Notes: generated by a model from the sequence alone, not told the origin. Positions 10,860 to 20,330 are shown, counted from the first letter of the stretch. The stretch is 64,000 bases of DNA from JACKBC01 sp041391125 (GCA_041391125.1 JAWKON010000021.1:1-64000); one strand, 5' to 3'. Made by a program: numbers and translations.

Positions 10860-11387
10860 TCAATCCTGCCTCGAATGAATTCTTTCAAGTGCTTTTTCGG
10901 CCAGAACAGCGATCTTATTGCCTTCGTAGTCAGTGCCATTATCGTGTGAACAAATGTGTTCAAGAACAGGGATAGACTCTATGCCACCAATGAGATATAG
11001 CGAATATACTGCTCTGTAACGAGCATCTGCATCCTCGTCCGATGTTGCAATTTTACAAAGAAACTCTTTCGATCTTGATTCGTCAAAATCCGAAAGCCTT
11101 TCCGCTACCGTCCATTTCCATGTTTCTGGACGAGTGTTGTAGAGATCTATCATAAAAGCAACCTGGTCAAACTTTTCGAGCTTCAATAGAGCGTCGAATG
11201 CACGCGATGACACAGCTTCGCCGTATCTCGCTTCATCAATTAAGCCTTGAAGGACGGGAACCGTTTCTTTCAAGGGGTAAGAATTAAACAACTGTTCTTC
11301 TTCATTGGTGATCGTGGTCGGCAATTCACATATTGTGTTAAACACAAAATCACCCAATGTATTGATTTTTCTCGTTTTGGGCATCAT
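10860..11387 (-). CDS. HEAT-like repeat hypothetical protein
   Basis: The predicted product has 175 residues. Its C-terminal half (residues 85-170) has HEAT-type helical hairpins, for example DADARYRAVYSLYLIGGIESIPVLEHIC, which suggest a binding scaffold. The N-terminal part (NTLGDFVFNTICELP) resembles nothing I know. There is no signal peptide or membrane segment. It is AT-richer than its neighbours and sits between alpha-2-macroglobulin and a palindromic repeat, so it could have arrived by insertion. Function unknown. Confidence 0.6.
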   Translation of the reverse strand: MMPKTRKINTLGDFVFNTICELPTTITNEEEQLFNSYPLKETVPVLQGLIDEARYGEAVSSRAFDALLKLEKFDQVAFMIDLYNTRPETWKWTVAERLSDFDESRSKEFLCKIATSDEDADARYRAVYSLYLIGGIESIPVLEHICSHDNGTDYEGNKIAVLAEKALERIHSRQD

Positions 11388-11430
11388 TTCTCGATAGACT
11401 TTTATCTCTGTCGTGCAACATGGTTGCTAC

Positions 11431-11540
11431 CGCTACGATCTTGTTTCGTCGACCCGCGTGCATCGCACGGTCTGCCGGGGCGGCTGATAGGCCGTTAAGT
11501 TCCGCAGACCGTGCAACGCACGCTAGCTGCCTGCTGACAC
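11431..11540 (-). repeat. Palindromic repeat flanking a small gene, copy 1
   Basis: This 110-bp unit is repeated at 12154-12264 with roughly 85% identity. On the minus strand it holds imperfect 20-nt arms, GCGTGCGTTGCACGGTCTGC and CCGGCAGACCGTGCGATGC, around a centre GGAACTTAACGGCC. It begins about 20 bp after the stop of the DUF1330-like gene. The form recalls integron attC sites, but core motifs are not at the arm ends and no integrase is seen. Confidence 0.6.
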
Positions 11541-11562
11541 AAAAAGTGCAGTCAGTTCGGAC

Positions 11563-12008
11563 TCAACCGAAGCCATTTGTTATGTTCAAATCTTTGCACT
11601 CCACGATGGGCAGCAAACGCGAATCCAGAATTGCCGCCGTCCGATGGCCCATACCGGCCAAATACTCTGCATTCGAGGAAAACGCCATAAAGCTTTCCAA
11701 AGAGCTTGCTTGACGAGCATAACAATATCCCACTGCTCATCAACGGGGCCAATGAAGAAGGGGCCGCCATTGCCGAGCAAAAGCAGTTCGCCACCACTTT
11801 CCTGCAAGTAGGGCAGTGTATGGTCGATGTACTTCTGCAAGGCGTCCCGGCCTGATATGGGCGTTGCGGGCGCTAACTCCGGGCTGCCCGAATAGTCGGC
11901 CACTTCGCGCAGACGCAGCAAATTCAGCATAATAACTTCGCCGGAAATGTTGCGTCTAAACAGCGCCGCTCCCGACTCTTGCGTAGGCGCTAAATACATA
12001 TTTTCCAC
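11563..12008 (-). CDS. DUF1330-like protein (one frameshift)
   Basis: A GTG start at 12008 follows AAGGAG with 7-nt spacing. The product reads VIMLNLLRLREVADYSG, then GGELLLLGNGG, then WDIVMLVKQ. After a one-base shift near 11700 it continues MAFSSNAEYLAGMGHRTAA to the stop at 11563. The VMLNLLRFR start and the mid 'GG..L..G' plus 'EYL..R.AAL.DS' pattern fit DUF1330/ABM-like ferredoxin-fold proteins of about 150 residues. Enzymatic role unknown. It is enclosed by two copies of a 110-bp palindromic repeat, as if it were a cassette between pbpC and its usual partner. Confidence 0.6.
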
Positions 12009-12153
12009 GTAGATTCTCCTTATTGGCCAGGCAATGTGTAAAGTCACCAACATTGTATCATTGTTGCGGGCAAAAAACTGCGATGCACGGCGACAGAGAG
12101 CCTTGTACTATTGACAACCGTATCCGCCGTGCGTTGCAGTTGGAGCGGCTGCG

Positions 12154-12264
12154 GCTGCGATCTGGTTTCGTTGACCCGCGCGCATCGCACGGTCTGCCAA
12201 GGCGGCCGATAGGTCGTTAAATTCCGCGGACCGTGCAACGCCCGCTAGCTGTCTATTGGCCCAC
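12154..12264 (-). repeat. Palindromic repeat flanking a small gene, copy 2
   Basis: This is the second copy of the 110-bp unit. It starts inside the last codons of pbpC (stop at 12253-12255) and runs towards the DUF1330-like gene. Arms are GCGGGCGTTGCACGGTCCGC and GGCAGACCGTGCGATGCGC, with GGAATTTAACGACC in the centre. Placement right after a stop codon is the same as for copy 1. Confidence 0.6.
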
Positions 12265-14845
12265 GGCAACTTGGGCTGAGACGGCATTGAACGGCTCCAC
12301 CTGTACCAGCGCTGGCGCCGAACGGACAATTTCATCATCCGCCGCCCGCCGTCCCTCCAGCCAAAAGTGATGCGTCCTTCCGCCAGCGTCCACGACCCTC
12401 TAAATGAGAGACGTTTGTCCCTTGCCAAAGTTGCTCGCCATCTTTCATCAAGCGCAATTCGGCCCATGCTGCGCCATCGGCCACGTAGCCGGATAGCTCA
12501 ATGCGCTGGCGGTCGGCGGGCAGACCGGGTGGATCTGATACGCTGTGTTCGATGTGGGCGCCGTGAGCAGGAGCGGTTGGCCGGTTGATGGGGCGATGGC
12601 ATTATTGGAATGAGTAAATTTGCCGGTTGAACGGGCACAGGCGGGGTGGCGCGATGGCAATACCCTGTGCCAACATCCACTGGCGATATGTGGGCGGCAG
12701 CCGCCAATAGGTGCGCTGGGCGCGGCGGTTGAGCGGCGTGGATGCGTCGGCGCGCTGGCCGGTAGCCAGATCGATGGTAATGGTTTGGAACTGGTCGTCG
12801 GGCCGGGTAGTTCCGTGCTGGCGATGAAGCGCTCGTTTCGCGCCCGTTGACAGGCGGCGTGGGCAGCAGACCGCTGAGACCGCAGATCGACAGCTCGACA
12901 ATGTGATCCGGGCGCAAAAGGCGGCGGCGTTTGCGTGTGCGCAGCCAGCATCAGGTCGCGCCAGATGGGACCGGCGCCGTCGATGCCGCTCACGTCCAGC
13001 ATGGGCGTGTTGTCCGCATTGCCCACCCAAACGCCCACAACGCTGCGCCGAATAGCCCACGGTCCAGTTATCGCTTAATCGGTAGTGGTGCCGGTTTTCG
13101 CGCGTGGCGGCAAAGGGCAGCTCCAATATGGAACCTTGCCCAAAAGCGGGAATGCGCGCCACCGGGTCGGACAAAATATCGGTGATCAGATAGGCCGTTT
13201 GCGGCGTGATGACCTGCGGACCGGGCAAGGCGGCGCTGCGCAATCGGCGCGTTGTTCTTCTCAATGCGCAAATGGCGCGCTCCAGCCGGTTGCCCTGCTC
13301 AAAGATGCCAAAAGCCGCCGCCGCTAACTCCAGCAGCCGCACTTCGCCGCCACCCAGCGTCAGCGCTAATCCGTAATCTCTCGTAAAAGTGCTGATGCCG
13401 GCCTGACCGGCGATTTGCTGCAGCGCGTCCACGCCGATCTGATCCAGCACTTTGACCGCCGGAATGTTGTAGCTGTTGGCCAGCGCCGCCCTTACGCTGA
13501 CCGGGCCGTGATAGGCGCGATCATAGTTGACCGGCGCGTAGGGTACGTTGCCGATCTGCCGGCCAAGCTGGTCTACATCTTTTACGTAAAACGTGGTGGG
13601 CAGATCGGCCAAAATCGTGGCGGGCGTCAATGGCGGCTGGCCGCGGCGGGCGCTCCACGCAGGGTCCAGGCTGGCGGCATAAGTGAGCGGCTTGATGGCG
13701 CTGCCGGGCTGGCGCAGCGTGAGCGCAGCGTTGACGTTGCCCTGAATGTGCGAGTCGAAATAGTCCGGGCTGCCCACCATGCTGAGGATGTCGCCGCTCT
13801 GGCTGTCCAGCACCACGGCGGCGGCGTTGTCGACGCGGCGGTTGGGGTCGGTGTAGGCATCGCACACGCCGGGCGTGCGGCAGTTGAGCTGGTCCAGCCG
13901 CCGGCGCACCGCCGCTTCGGCCTGGCGCTGCAAATCTAAATCCAGCGACGTGGTGACGCGCAGACCGCCGCCGCGCACCGCCTCCACGCCCAGTTGCTGC
14001 ACCAATAAATCCTGCACGTACATGACAAAGTGGGGCGCCTCAATATCAAAGAGATTGGAGCGATAGCGCAGCGGCTCGGCGGCCACCTGTGCGGCCTGCT
14101 CGGCGGTCAAATAGCCAGCCTCCTGCATGAGGCGCAGCACGGTGAGCTGGCGCGCCTTGGCCGTCTGCGGCTCCAGCAGCGGGTTGTAGCCGGTGGGATA
14201 CTGGATGAGCCCGGCCAGCAGGCTGCATTCACCCCGGCTGAGCTGGGCGGCGGGTTTGGCAAAAAAGACCTGGGCGGCGGCTTCCAGGCCAAAGGCCCAG
14301 TTGCCATAATAAGTTTGGTTGAGATAGAGTGCCAGCAGCTCGTCTTTCGTATAGCGAAGCTCAAGCCGCCAGGCCAGATAGCCTTCGCGCAGCTTGCGGC
14401 GCAGGCTCTGTTCATAACGCTCTGGGGGCGGCATGAGGAGATTGCGCGCCAGTTGTTGGGTCAACGTGCTGCCGCCGCTGACCACCGCCCGGCCATTAAG
14501 ATTTTGCCAGACGGCGCGGCCAATGGCAATGGGGTCCACACCGGGGTGGTAATAGAAGCGGCTGTCTTCGGTGAAAAGGGTGGCCTGGATGCAGGCCGCC
14601 GGCAGCGTCGCCAGCGCCAGGTTGATCTGCTTGCCGGCGTTGGGGTCCACCACTTCGTAAAGCAGGCGCCCGTGGCGGTCCAGAATCTGCGTAGTGGGGC
14701 GCACCAGGCGCGTCTCCACGCTGCTGATGGGCGGCAGATCGGCCAGCAGCCAGAAATAGATGGCGGCCGCTCCGCTGGTTAGCAGAATGACGCCCAAAAT
14801 GGCAAATTTGGCGATAAGAACGCGGTCGAGAATGGATGATTTCAT
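12253..14845 (-). CDS. pbpC: Penicillin-binding protein 1C, bifunctional (frameshifted C-terminus)
   Basis: A class A PBP that polymerises and crosslinks peptidoglycan. After a short cytoplasmic tail and one membrane helix (AILGVILLTSGAAAIYFW), the GT51 transglycosylase domain shows FTEDSRFYYHPGVDP, GGSTLTQQLARN and YLNQTYYGNWAFG. The transpeptidase domain has the SxxK serine in QPGSAIKPLTY, the SxN motif in ANSYNIPAV, and KTGTTTD near 13077-13100. The frame is open from 14845 to about 13330, then shifts several times (near 13260, 13080, 12900 and 12450) through a C-terminal BiPBP-like tail ending VQVEPFNAVSAQVAVGQ at 12253. ATG 14845 is preferred over 14857. The C-terminal tail and the nearby alpha-2-macroglobulin favour the PBP1C subgroup. 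Confidence 0.82.
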
Positions 14846-15016
14846 ACTACTTCTCAACGGGAGTACTACAGCAAATGTTCCAACCTATTGAGCGACTAGG
14901 GCAGCAAGATCGCCACCAAGAACATTGGGCAAATTTCCAATTTCGTCCAGAGATTTTGAAGTGAAGTTAACGCCATTGAAACTGCTGACTAGTCAAGAAA
15001 ATTGAACTCAGCGTAT

Positions 15017-15811
15017 TCACGGCGTATATATCTGCTGGAAACGAATGTCAAGCTTTCTACACAATTCCCCATAATAATAAAAATCGTTCGTTAGTACAGA
15101 CATATCCGTATCGGCCAAGCCGGACATTAGCAACGTGTGTAAAAGACATACCTGATTGAAGTATTCGCAATCATCAATTTCAATAAGTAGGTTCACCATT
15201 GCAGAATCCACATTTGGCACTCTTAATATCTTTTGTATGGATTCCTTGGATTTCACCACAAAATGATTCATAAAGTGAACCCAATTGCCTTTAGCTTCCA
15301 CAACACCCAAACAAATTGGAGCTTCAGATTTCAATGTTAGAGACGACAATATCAATTGGACTTGTTCGATTGGGGGATATTCTGTAGTCAAATTCACGTT
15401 TGCATATTGGGAAAAATATCGGATTTGTTGCTTGTGATCACTAACGATATAACCTATCCTCTTAACAAGAAATGCAACAATCCTATCTATGCCATCGTCA
15501 GATTGGCTGTCCGCTGTTGTATTTTCAAATATACCGGGGTTTTTAAGTTTTTCGATAAGTGATAAGATGACCGGATTTTGAGGGTTAGTTACCGACATAC
15601 CTTGAGCTAATTCAAGCAGTCTACCCTTGCTTTCCGCCCATTCAACCAAATTAAAAACAATTTCACTTAAATTCTGACCACCAGCTACTGTGTCAAGTTT
15701 CTCGTTCAGCTTGGTTCGTACAAAAATACGTAGCTCACCTTCATTTGCGAAGCAATCTTTAATGGTGGTACAAATAGCATCTATCAGTTTGCCGGATAGC
15801 TGACTGCTCAT
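15017..15811 (-). CDS. Effector-associated domain 1 (EAD1) protein
   Basis: The product has 264 residues from ATG 15811, chosen because GGAGGTGA lies 6 nt upstream. Residues 1-85 match EAD1: LSGKLIDAICTTIKDCF, then the signature AGGQNLSEIVFNLVEWAESKG, then NPQNPVILSLIEKL. EAD1 is a death-like helical adaptor in counter-invader conflict systems, linking effectors to sensors or proteases. Residues 100-264 are soluble, mixed alpha/beta and unfamiliar; CLGVVEAKGNWVHFMNHFVV and EIDDCEYFNQVCLLHTL stand out. No EAD-bearing partner is adjacent, so it may be an orphan or act in trans. It is AT-richer than its neighbours, suggesting transfer. Confidence 0.68.
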   Translation of the reverse strand: MSSQLSGKLIDAICTTIKDCFANEGELRIFVRTKLNEKLDTVAGGQNLSEIVFNLVEWAESKGRLLELAQGMSVTNPQNPVILSLIEKLKNPGIFENTTADSQSDDGIDRIVAFLVKRIGYIVSDHKQQIRYFSQYANVNLTTEYPPIEQVQLILSSLTLKSEAPICLGVVEAKGNWVHFMNHFVVKSKESIQKILRVPNVDSAMVNLLIEIDDCEYFNQVCLLHTLLMSGLADTDMSVLTNDFYYYGELCRKLDIRFQQIYTP

Positions 15812-15898
15812 AGGCTTCACCTCCAATTCCAATTACATTATGTCCACGAGCATAAAACCAAAGCTCTACATTCCCAAATAGCAAATAGCTTGGCATAC

Positions 15899-16245
15899 TT
15901 AAATCAGGCTATAGTGCTTTTCATTCGTGTAGCCATAAAACGTGTTGATTATCATATCCCAAAAGTCGCGCGAGACTTCATCCGTATGCTCACCCAGCAG
16001 TGGCGGCGGCGCGCTGATCTGCGGCGGTGTGGCGCGCAGCTTGGCCACGGGCCAAGCTGCGGGATCGAGCTGGTGATCGGGTGATTCACGTGTTGCACTA
16101 TGTGGCGGGCAACGGCCTGTAGCTCTGCCAAGTGATGGGGATGTCGCTGACCGAGCTGCAAGTAGCGCCGGCTTCCACCAGCAGCTCGTACCAGGTGGCG
16201 GCCCGGCGCTACACCTTGCCCCCAAACAGAAACGCATCCAAGAAT
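15899..16245 (-). pseudogene. Remnant of a CaiB/BaiF (family III) CoA-transferase
   Basis: The minus-strand reading AKLRATPPQISAPPPLLG, followed by EHTDEVSRDFW, is the typical C-terminus of family III CoA-transferases (PPLLGEHTDEVL). An upstream stretch LAELQAVARHIVQHVNHP in another frame matches the preceding part (LxxDPQLxARxxxVxVEHP). Only about 110 codons remain, in at least two frames, with no catalytic domain. The fragment borders a large inverted repeat at 16240-16386, which may have disrupted it. Confidence 0.45.
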
Positions 16246-16386
16246 TTTGGGTGCGTACCAGATTTGGGGACTCGAGGGGAACCGCAACAAAAAGGCGATT
16301 TGGGAGCTCAAAATCGCTGGCTTCCCATAAACCTTGCTCGAGTGAAAATATTTCCCCCAAATTTAGGGTGCACCCAAGAATTTTAC
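16240..16386. repeat. Imperfect inverted repeat (about 147 bp)
   Basis: The left part AGAATTTTGGGTGC...ATTTGGGG...CTCGAG recurs in reverse complement on the right as CTCGAG...CCCCAAATTT...GGGTGCACCCAAG. The arms are diverged. It lies between the CoA-transferase remnant and the next promoter. Confidence 0.45.
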
Positions 16387-16390
16387 CCCT

Positions 16391-16420
16391 TTGACGCCAC
16401 GGTTCCTAATGTGTTAAAAT
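16391..16420 (+). promoter_or_regulatory. Sigma-70-type promoter of the metallo-hydrolase gene
   Basis: TTGACG (16391-16396), an 18-nt spacer and TAAAAT (16415-16420) lie about 50 bp before the start codon at 16471. Confidence 0.55.
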
Positions 16421-16470
16421 GTGTTGTTTAATTTGTCCGATGTTTGCATACACACATAGAGGGGGCATCC

Positions 16471-17361
16471 ATGGCCATTGTACGCACGCGGGTGGCGGAT
16501 GACACATGGGTTTTTAAAAGTGAATTATATGTAGAGGTAAATGCCGGTCTAGTGGTCACGTCCGAGGGCGGTATTCTGATCGATACGCTGCCTTTTCCGT
16601 CCGAGACGCAGCAGATCATCGATTTTGCCAAACGCATCTGTCCGCAGGGCATAAAATATGTGGTCAACACCATCAGCCATGCCGACCACGTGTATGGCTC
16701 CTGCTTTTTTCCCGATGCGGAACTGATTGCCCACGAGCAGTGCCGCGAGATGCTGATCGACCACGGCTTTGAGGCGCTCGAATATGCCAAAGAGCAGACG
16801 CCCGAGCTGCGCAATGTGGAGATTCGGCTGCCCAAGGTGGTCTTCAATGAAGGGATGGTGATTCGCCTAGGCGGCAAAACGGTCCATCTGATCCATTCGC
16901 CCGGACCCAGCCCGGAGGTGTGCGTGGCCCATGTGCGCGAAGACAAAGTGCTCTTTGCCAGCGATCTGATGATGCCGGTGCCCTATATCGCCACGCCATT
17001 TAGCAATATTGACGACTTCAAAAATTCGCTGCACAATCTGCACGACTTTAATTTGGAGTGCATTGTGCAGGGACATGGCGATATTCTGCTGCGCGGCGAG
17101 GTGATCAGCAGCGTTGAGATTAGCACGGCCTATCTGACCGATATTCAGGAGCTGGTGGATCAACTAACTAGCGCCGGCAAAACGCGCCACGACCTGCTCA
17201 AGCACGGCATCGAGCAGTTTGAACGCAGCCGCATTCCGCTGGGCGGTCTGGTGCAGCAATTCCACCAATCAAATCTGCTCCATTTATGGGAAGAGGCGCG
17301 TACGGCCAAGCGCCAAAAGCGTCAGACGGATGAGCAGTTGGATCGTGAAGCGGTGCCATAA
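16471..17361 (+). CDS. MBL-fold protein with altered metal ligands
   Basis: The product has 296 residues. ATG 16471 follows GAGGGGG; an in-frame ATG at 16444 has no such site. The fold is that of metallo-beta-lactamases: VNTISHADHVYGS aligns with the usual NTHxHxDHxxG, VREDKVLFASDL with the Asp strand, and IVQGHGDI with the last His. Two ligands differ: the first His of HxHxDH is Ile, and the HxPGH histidine is Pro (HSPGPSPEV). It may bind one metal ion or none. A C-terminal helical tail is rich in Lys and Arg. A good promoter lies at 16391-16420. Confidence 0.72.
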   Translation: MAIVRTRVADDTWVFKSELYVEVNAGLVVTSEGGILIDTLPFPSETQQIIDFAKRICPQGIKYVVNTISHADHVYGSCFFPDAELIAHEQCREMLIDHGFEALEYAKEQTPELRNVEIRLPKVVFNEGMVIRLGGKTVHLIHSPGPSPEVCVAHVREDKVLFASDLMMPVPYIATPFSNIDDFKNSLHNLHDFNLECIVQGHGDILLRGEVISSVEISTAYLTDIQELVDQLTSAGKTRHDLLKHGIEQFERSRIPLGGLVQQFHQSNLLHLWEEARTAKRQKRQTDEQLDREAVP

Positions 17362-17426
17362 TGAACAAACTTCTCAACCGGTACACGCAACACGCATAGC
17401 CAGCCTAATTATTTTTTCACAATGGC
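17359..17426 (+). repeat. ACCGGTACACGCAA repeat, copy 2
   Basis: It starts at the stop codon of the metallo-hydrolase gene and ends at the candidate start of the RNase H-like gene: TGAACAAA, AACCGGTACACGCAACACGC, then AATTATTTTTTCACAATGG. Copies 1 and 3 share this order. Confidence 0.55.
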
Positions 17427-18213
17427 GCAAGAAGAGTTTTGCGTGTACGAAGTAATGGGCAATATGATGGATGGAAGTGGGCGAGTGAATATCGAACAGA
17501 TTGTCGACATGGTGCAGGCGCTGTCACCGGCGCAGCGGCGGCTGCTGCAGCGGCGGCTCCAGGTGAGCGGCTTGTGGGACAATGAGGTGCTGCTCACCGA
17601 TCAGAACCGCCTCCGCCTGGCCCCGGCGCTGGGGCAGCCGCCAACGGTTGCCGACCCGTCGCCCGCCCAGCCCCAGCCCGTGGTGCGTGCCGATGCCGAA
17701 TATCGCTCGCCGATTCGCGGTCATCTGGTGGTGGCGCCGGTAGAGAGCGATGAAGCGGCGCCCGCCGCGCCCGATCCGCATCATATGCCGCCGCTGCCGG
17801 GCCCGGCGCCCGAGCAGCCCATTCAGATTGTGTTTGATGGCGGCAGCCAGGGCAACCCCGGCCGCGGCTACGGCAGCTTTGCTATTGACTGGCCGGGCCA
17901 GCTCCAGCAGATCATCCGCCCCCAATTTGGCGACAACGTGACCAACAACGAGGCCGAATACGACACGCTGATCGCCGCGCTGGAAACGGTGCTGCGCAAG
18001 CTGGGCGATCAAGGGATTGATGCCGCGTCCGCCAAGGTGCAGATCCGGGGCGATTCGCTTTTGGTCATCAACCAGGTTTTGGATAAATGGAAGTGCAACG
18101 AGGATCGGCTGCGCCTGCGCCGCGACCGCGTACGCAGCCTGCTGCACCGCTTTGGCGCCTCGCAACTCATCCACCACGGCCGCGAAAACAGCGTGCGTGT
18201 ATTGGGGCATTGA
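17422..18213 (+). CDS. RNase HI-like protein
   Basis: The product has up to 263 residues. Residues 132-263 form an RNase H fold: IVFDGGSQGNPGRGYGSFAI (first Asp), VTNNEAEYDTLIAAL (Glu) and VQIRGDSLLVINQV (second Asp). The fourth acidic residue, usually in an N-x-x-A-D motif at the C-terminus, is not evident; the protein ends HGRENSVRVLGH. The first 130 residues contain a helical segment (LSPAQRRLLQRRLQV) and a Pro/Ala-rich linker. The start is uncertain: ATGs at 17422, 17455 and 17464 all have weak ribosome-binding sites, and the first lies in a dispersed repeat. Likely role: cleavage of RNA in RNA-DNA hybrids. Confidence 0.72.
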   Translation: MAQEEFCVYEVMGNMMDGSGRVNIEQIVDMVQALSPAQRRLLQRRLQVSGLWDNEVLLTDQNRLRLAPALGQPPTVADPSPAQPQPVVRADAEYRSPIRGHLVVAPVESDEAAPAAPDPHHMPPLPGPAPEQPIQIVFDGGSQGNPGRGYGSFAIDWPGQLQQIIRPQFGDNVTNNEAEYDTLIAALETVLRKLGDQGIDAASAKVQIRGDSLLVINQVLDKWKCNEDRLRLRRDRVRSLLHRFGASQLIHHGRENSVRVLGH

Positions 18214-18232
18214 GGGGGAGTGAGTGGCGAGT

Positions 18233-18349
18233 CAATGTCGTTAAGTTATCAGTTATCAGTGGTCAGTTCCCAGTGTGAACTTCCAGGCTGGACACTGACC
18301 ACTGATAACTGTTTACATTGATACGGTACCGCTTAACTTACTGACATTG
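18233..18349. mobile_element. MITE-like palindromic element, copy 1 (117 bp)
   Basis: Ends are CAATGTCGTTAAGTTA and, in reverse complement, CAATGTCAGTAAGTTA. Inside is a perfect 17-bp inverted repeat (18251-18267 with 18294-18310). The centre GAACTTCCAGGCTGGACACT is nearly identical in copy 2. Flanks carry GAGT/GGGT-type heptamers, and no clear target duplication is seen. Confidence 0.65.
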
Positions 18350-19020
18350 CATAGTGAGTAACGTGCTACCCGCCACCCACATACATTCTAGTTTCACCGA
18401 GTTATGGCACGATACCCCCAATCACCTCTATTTCGACTCCGCGTAATTTACCCATTCCAGTCAACTTCACAGCAAGCGAACCGTCCGGTTGCGGAAAGCC
18501 ATATTCCGCAACCGGCAGCACAATCTCAACTCCGGTGGGCGCCGGTAATTCAGCCCGAGTTTTGCCGCGGTTGTCGACAACCTGCAATGTTGCATCGGGC
18601 GCCGTGCGGTAACGGATGCGCAGCGCCGCCTCTGGCTGGGCATGAAAGACCAGCAATGTGGCCTCACCTGCCAGCAGCGGGCGAAATTGGCGGCTGTCCT
18701 CCTGTTGCAGCGGCCCCCAGTTGAGCGGACCCAACACGATATATGGCTGCGGCGCGTCCGCTTTGGGCGTATGATAGACCGTCAGCCGGTCGTCTTCAAA
18801 GAGGGGGGCGGTCTGGCCAAAGATGGCTTTGGCCAACGCTTCCGTGTATTCGCGCTCCAATCCACCGGGCATCTTATAGCGGTCCAACACCACATAATCC
18901 ACGCCCAAATCATTGAGCACCGTCAGCCCCACTTGCCCTGGATCAACGTCTAAAATATCTGGTCCCAAATGACGAAAGTGCTGCAAAACGGGCGCCCGCT
19001 CGGTCAGCGTGCGCGGATCA

Positions 19021-19052
<32 letters not shown>

Positions 19053-19238
19053 CTTGTGTACGGTTTGATAGAGCAGATAGCCGGGCCGGTCGTAATTCAT
19101 GGGCAGGTTGAGCACGCTAGCCGTCACCGGGCAGATCGCGCAATTCCTCATAAAACGCGGGCGTATCCGGCGGGCTCAGCGGATAGGGGGCCACCCAATA
19201 TTCGCCAAGCACAATGACGCAGCACAACACAGCGATGA

Positions 19239-19290
19239 CGCCGGACCAAACCTGACAGGTTTTCCAAAACCTGCCAGGTTTGGTCCGGCG
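19239..19290. repeat. AACCTGACAGGTTT palindrome inside a coding region
   Basis: A 52-bp hairpin with arms GCCGGACCAAACCTGACAGG and CCTGCCAGGTTTGGTCCGGC. It splits the membrane-protein gene between GLKG and VIAVLCCVIVLGEYW. Motifs of this AACCTG(A/C)CAGG kind are dispersed in many bacteria. Confidence 0.6.
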
Positions 19291-20187
19291 ATTACCCTTT
19301 TAAACCAATCGCGGCCAGCACAGCCACGGCAAACTGCATCATGAGCGCATAGCGGCTGACGCTGCGGCTGATGCCCATGAAAGGAATTGTGCGGTTGAGC
19401 AGGCTAAAGAGCGTGGGCGTCAGCGGCGCGGCCCCTGGTGGCAGCATAGGTACGTCGGTCTGCACAATGTTGCCCAGGTGGATGACCGGCCCCAGGGCCA
19501 GCGCCAGAAAAAGAGCGCGCTAAAGAGCCAAAAGCCGCTCCGTTTGCGATCCCGCGCCACGCCCAAAATGGCCAAAATAAGGGGCAAATAGCCAATGGCG
19601 ATGGTGCGCTCGCTGACCGGTGCAATCTGGTTGCCGGGCCACATGAAGCTGTCTGGGCGAAACAGCGTGTGCAGCCGGTTGGGAATCAGGAAGTCGGCCA
19701 GGCTGGCGCTCAGCGTGTAGAGATCTGTGGGCGGGCGCACCATAAAGTCAAACTGAAGCGCCTCGCGCACCATCGGAATCAGCATGGGGCTGAGCAGCAG
19801 CAAAAAGAGCAGCCCGGCCAATAGCGGCGGCGTGGTCCAATGCTCCAGGCTGCGCAATATTATGACGGGAAGATGGGCGCCTGTGGACCCGCGGCTGGCG
19901 CGCAACACATCCGCCGCCCAGTGCCACAGCACAAAAAGCCCGGTGAGGAAGAACAAATAGAGCACAAAATACCAGTCACACAGCCCCACTAGCGCCAAAA
20001 AGAGGCCCGCCAATAGCGCTGCGCGTCGCCATGCTTGGCCGTTGCGTCGCCGGTCCCGCGGCGCAGCAATGCCAATACATAAAATGGCAGCCATTGCAGG
20101 CTCATCACCTGCATATGGCCCAGCAGGTGCGCCATGTGAAAGGGCGAAAAGGTGTAAATGAGACCAGCGAGAAAGGCGGGGCTTGCC

Positions 20188-20330
20188 AAGACCCTTCTCC
20201 GGCCCTCCCCTGAGGAGGGAGGGGGGCGGTCGGTCGGCGACGAACAATCTGCCCCTCCCCCTCAAGGGGGAGGCTGGGAGGGGGTATGGTTCCCTCCCCC
20301 TTAAAGGGGAGGCCAGGAGGGAGTATTGTC
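20188..20330. repeat. CCTCCCCTT/AAGGGGGAGG palindromic repeats inside a coding region
   Basis: Three successive units of the form CTCCCCTT(G/A)AGGGGGAGG are separated by about 30 bp. Translated, they give the repetitive peptides LPFKGEGTIPP and SLPLEGEG, or LPASPLRGRG in the antiparallel frame, unrelated to the surrounding membrane protein. They sit between a membrane helix ending LLARWLLRE and the helix AFLAGLIYTFSPF. Confidence 0.65.

Noticed and set aside
11431..12264. Prophage or integrative-element attachment sites
   Set aside because: The direct repeats enclose only one small gene, and no integrase or tRNA is near.
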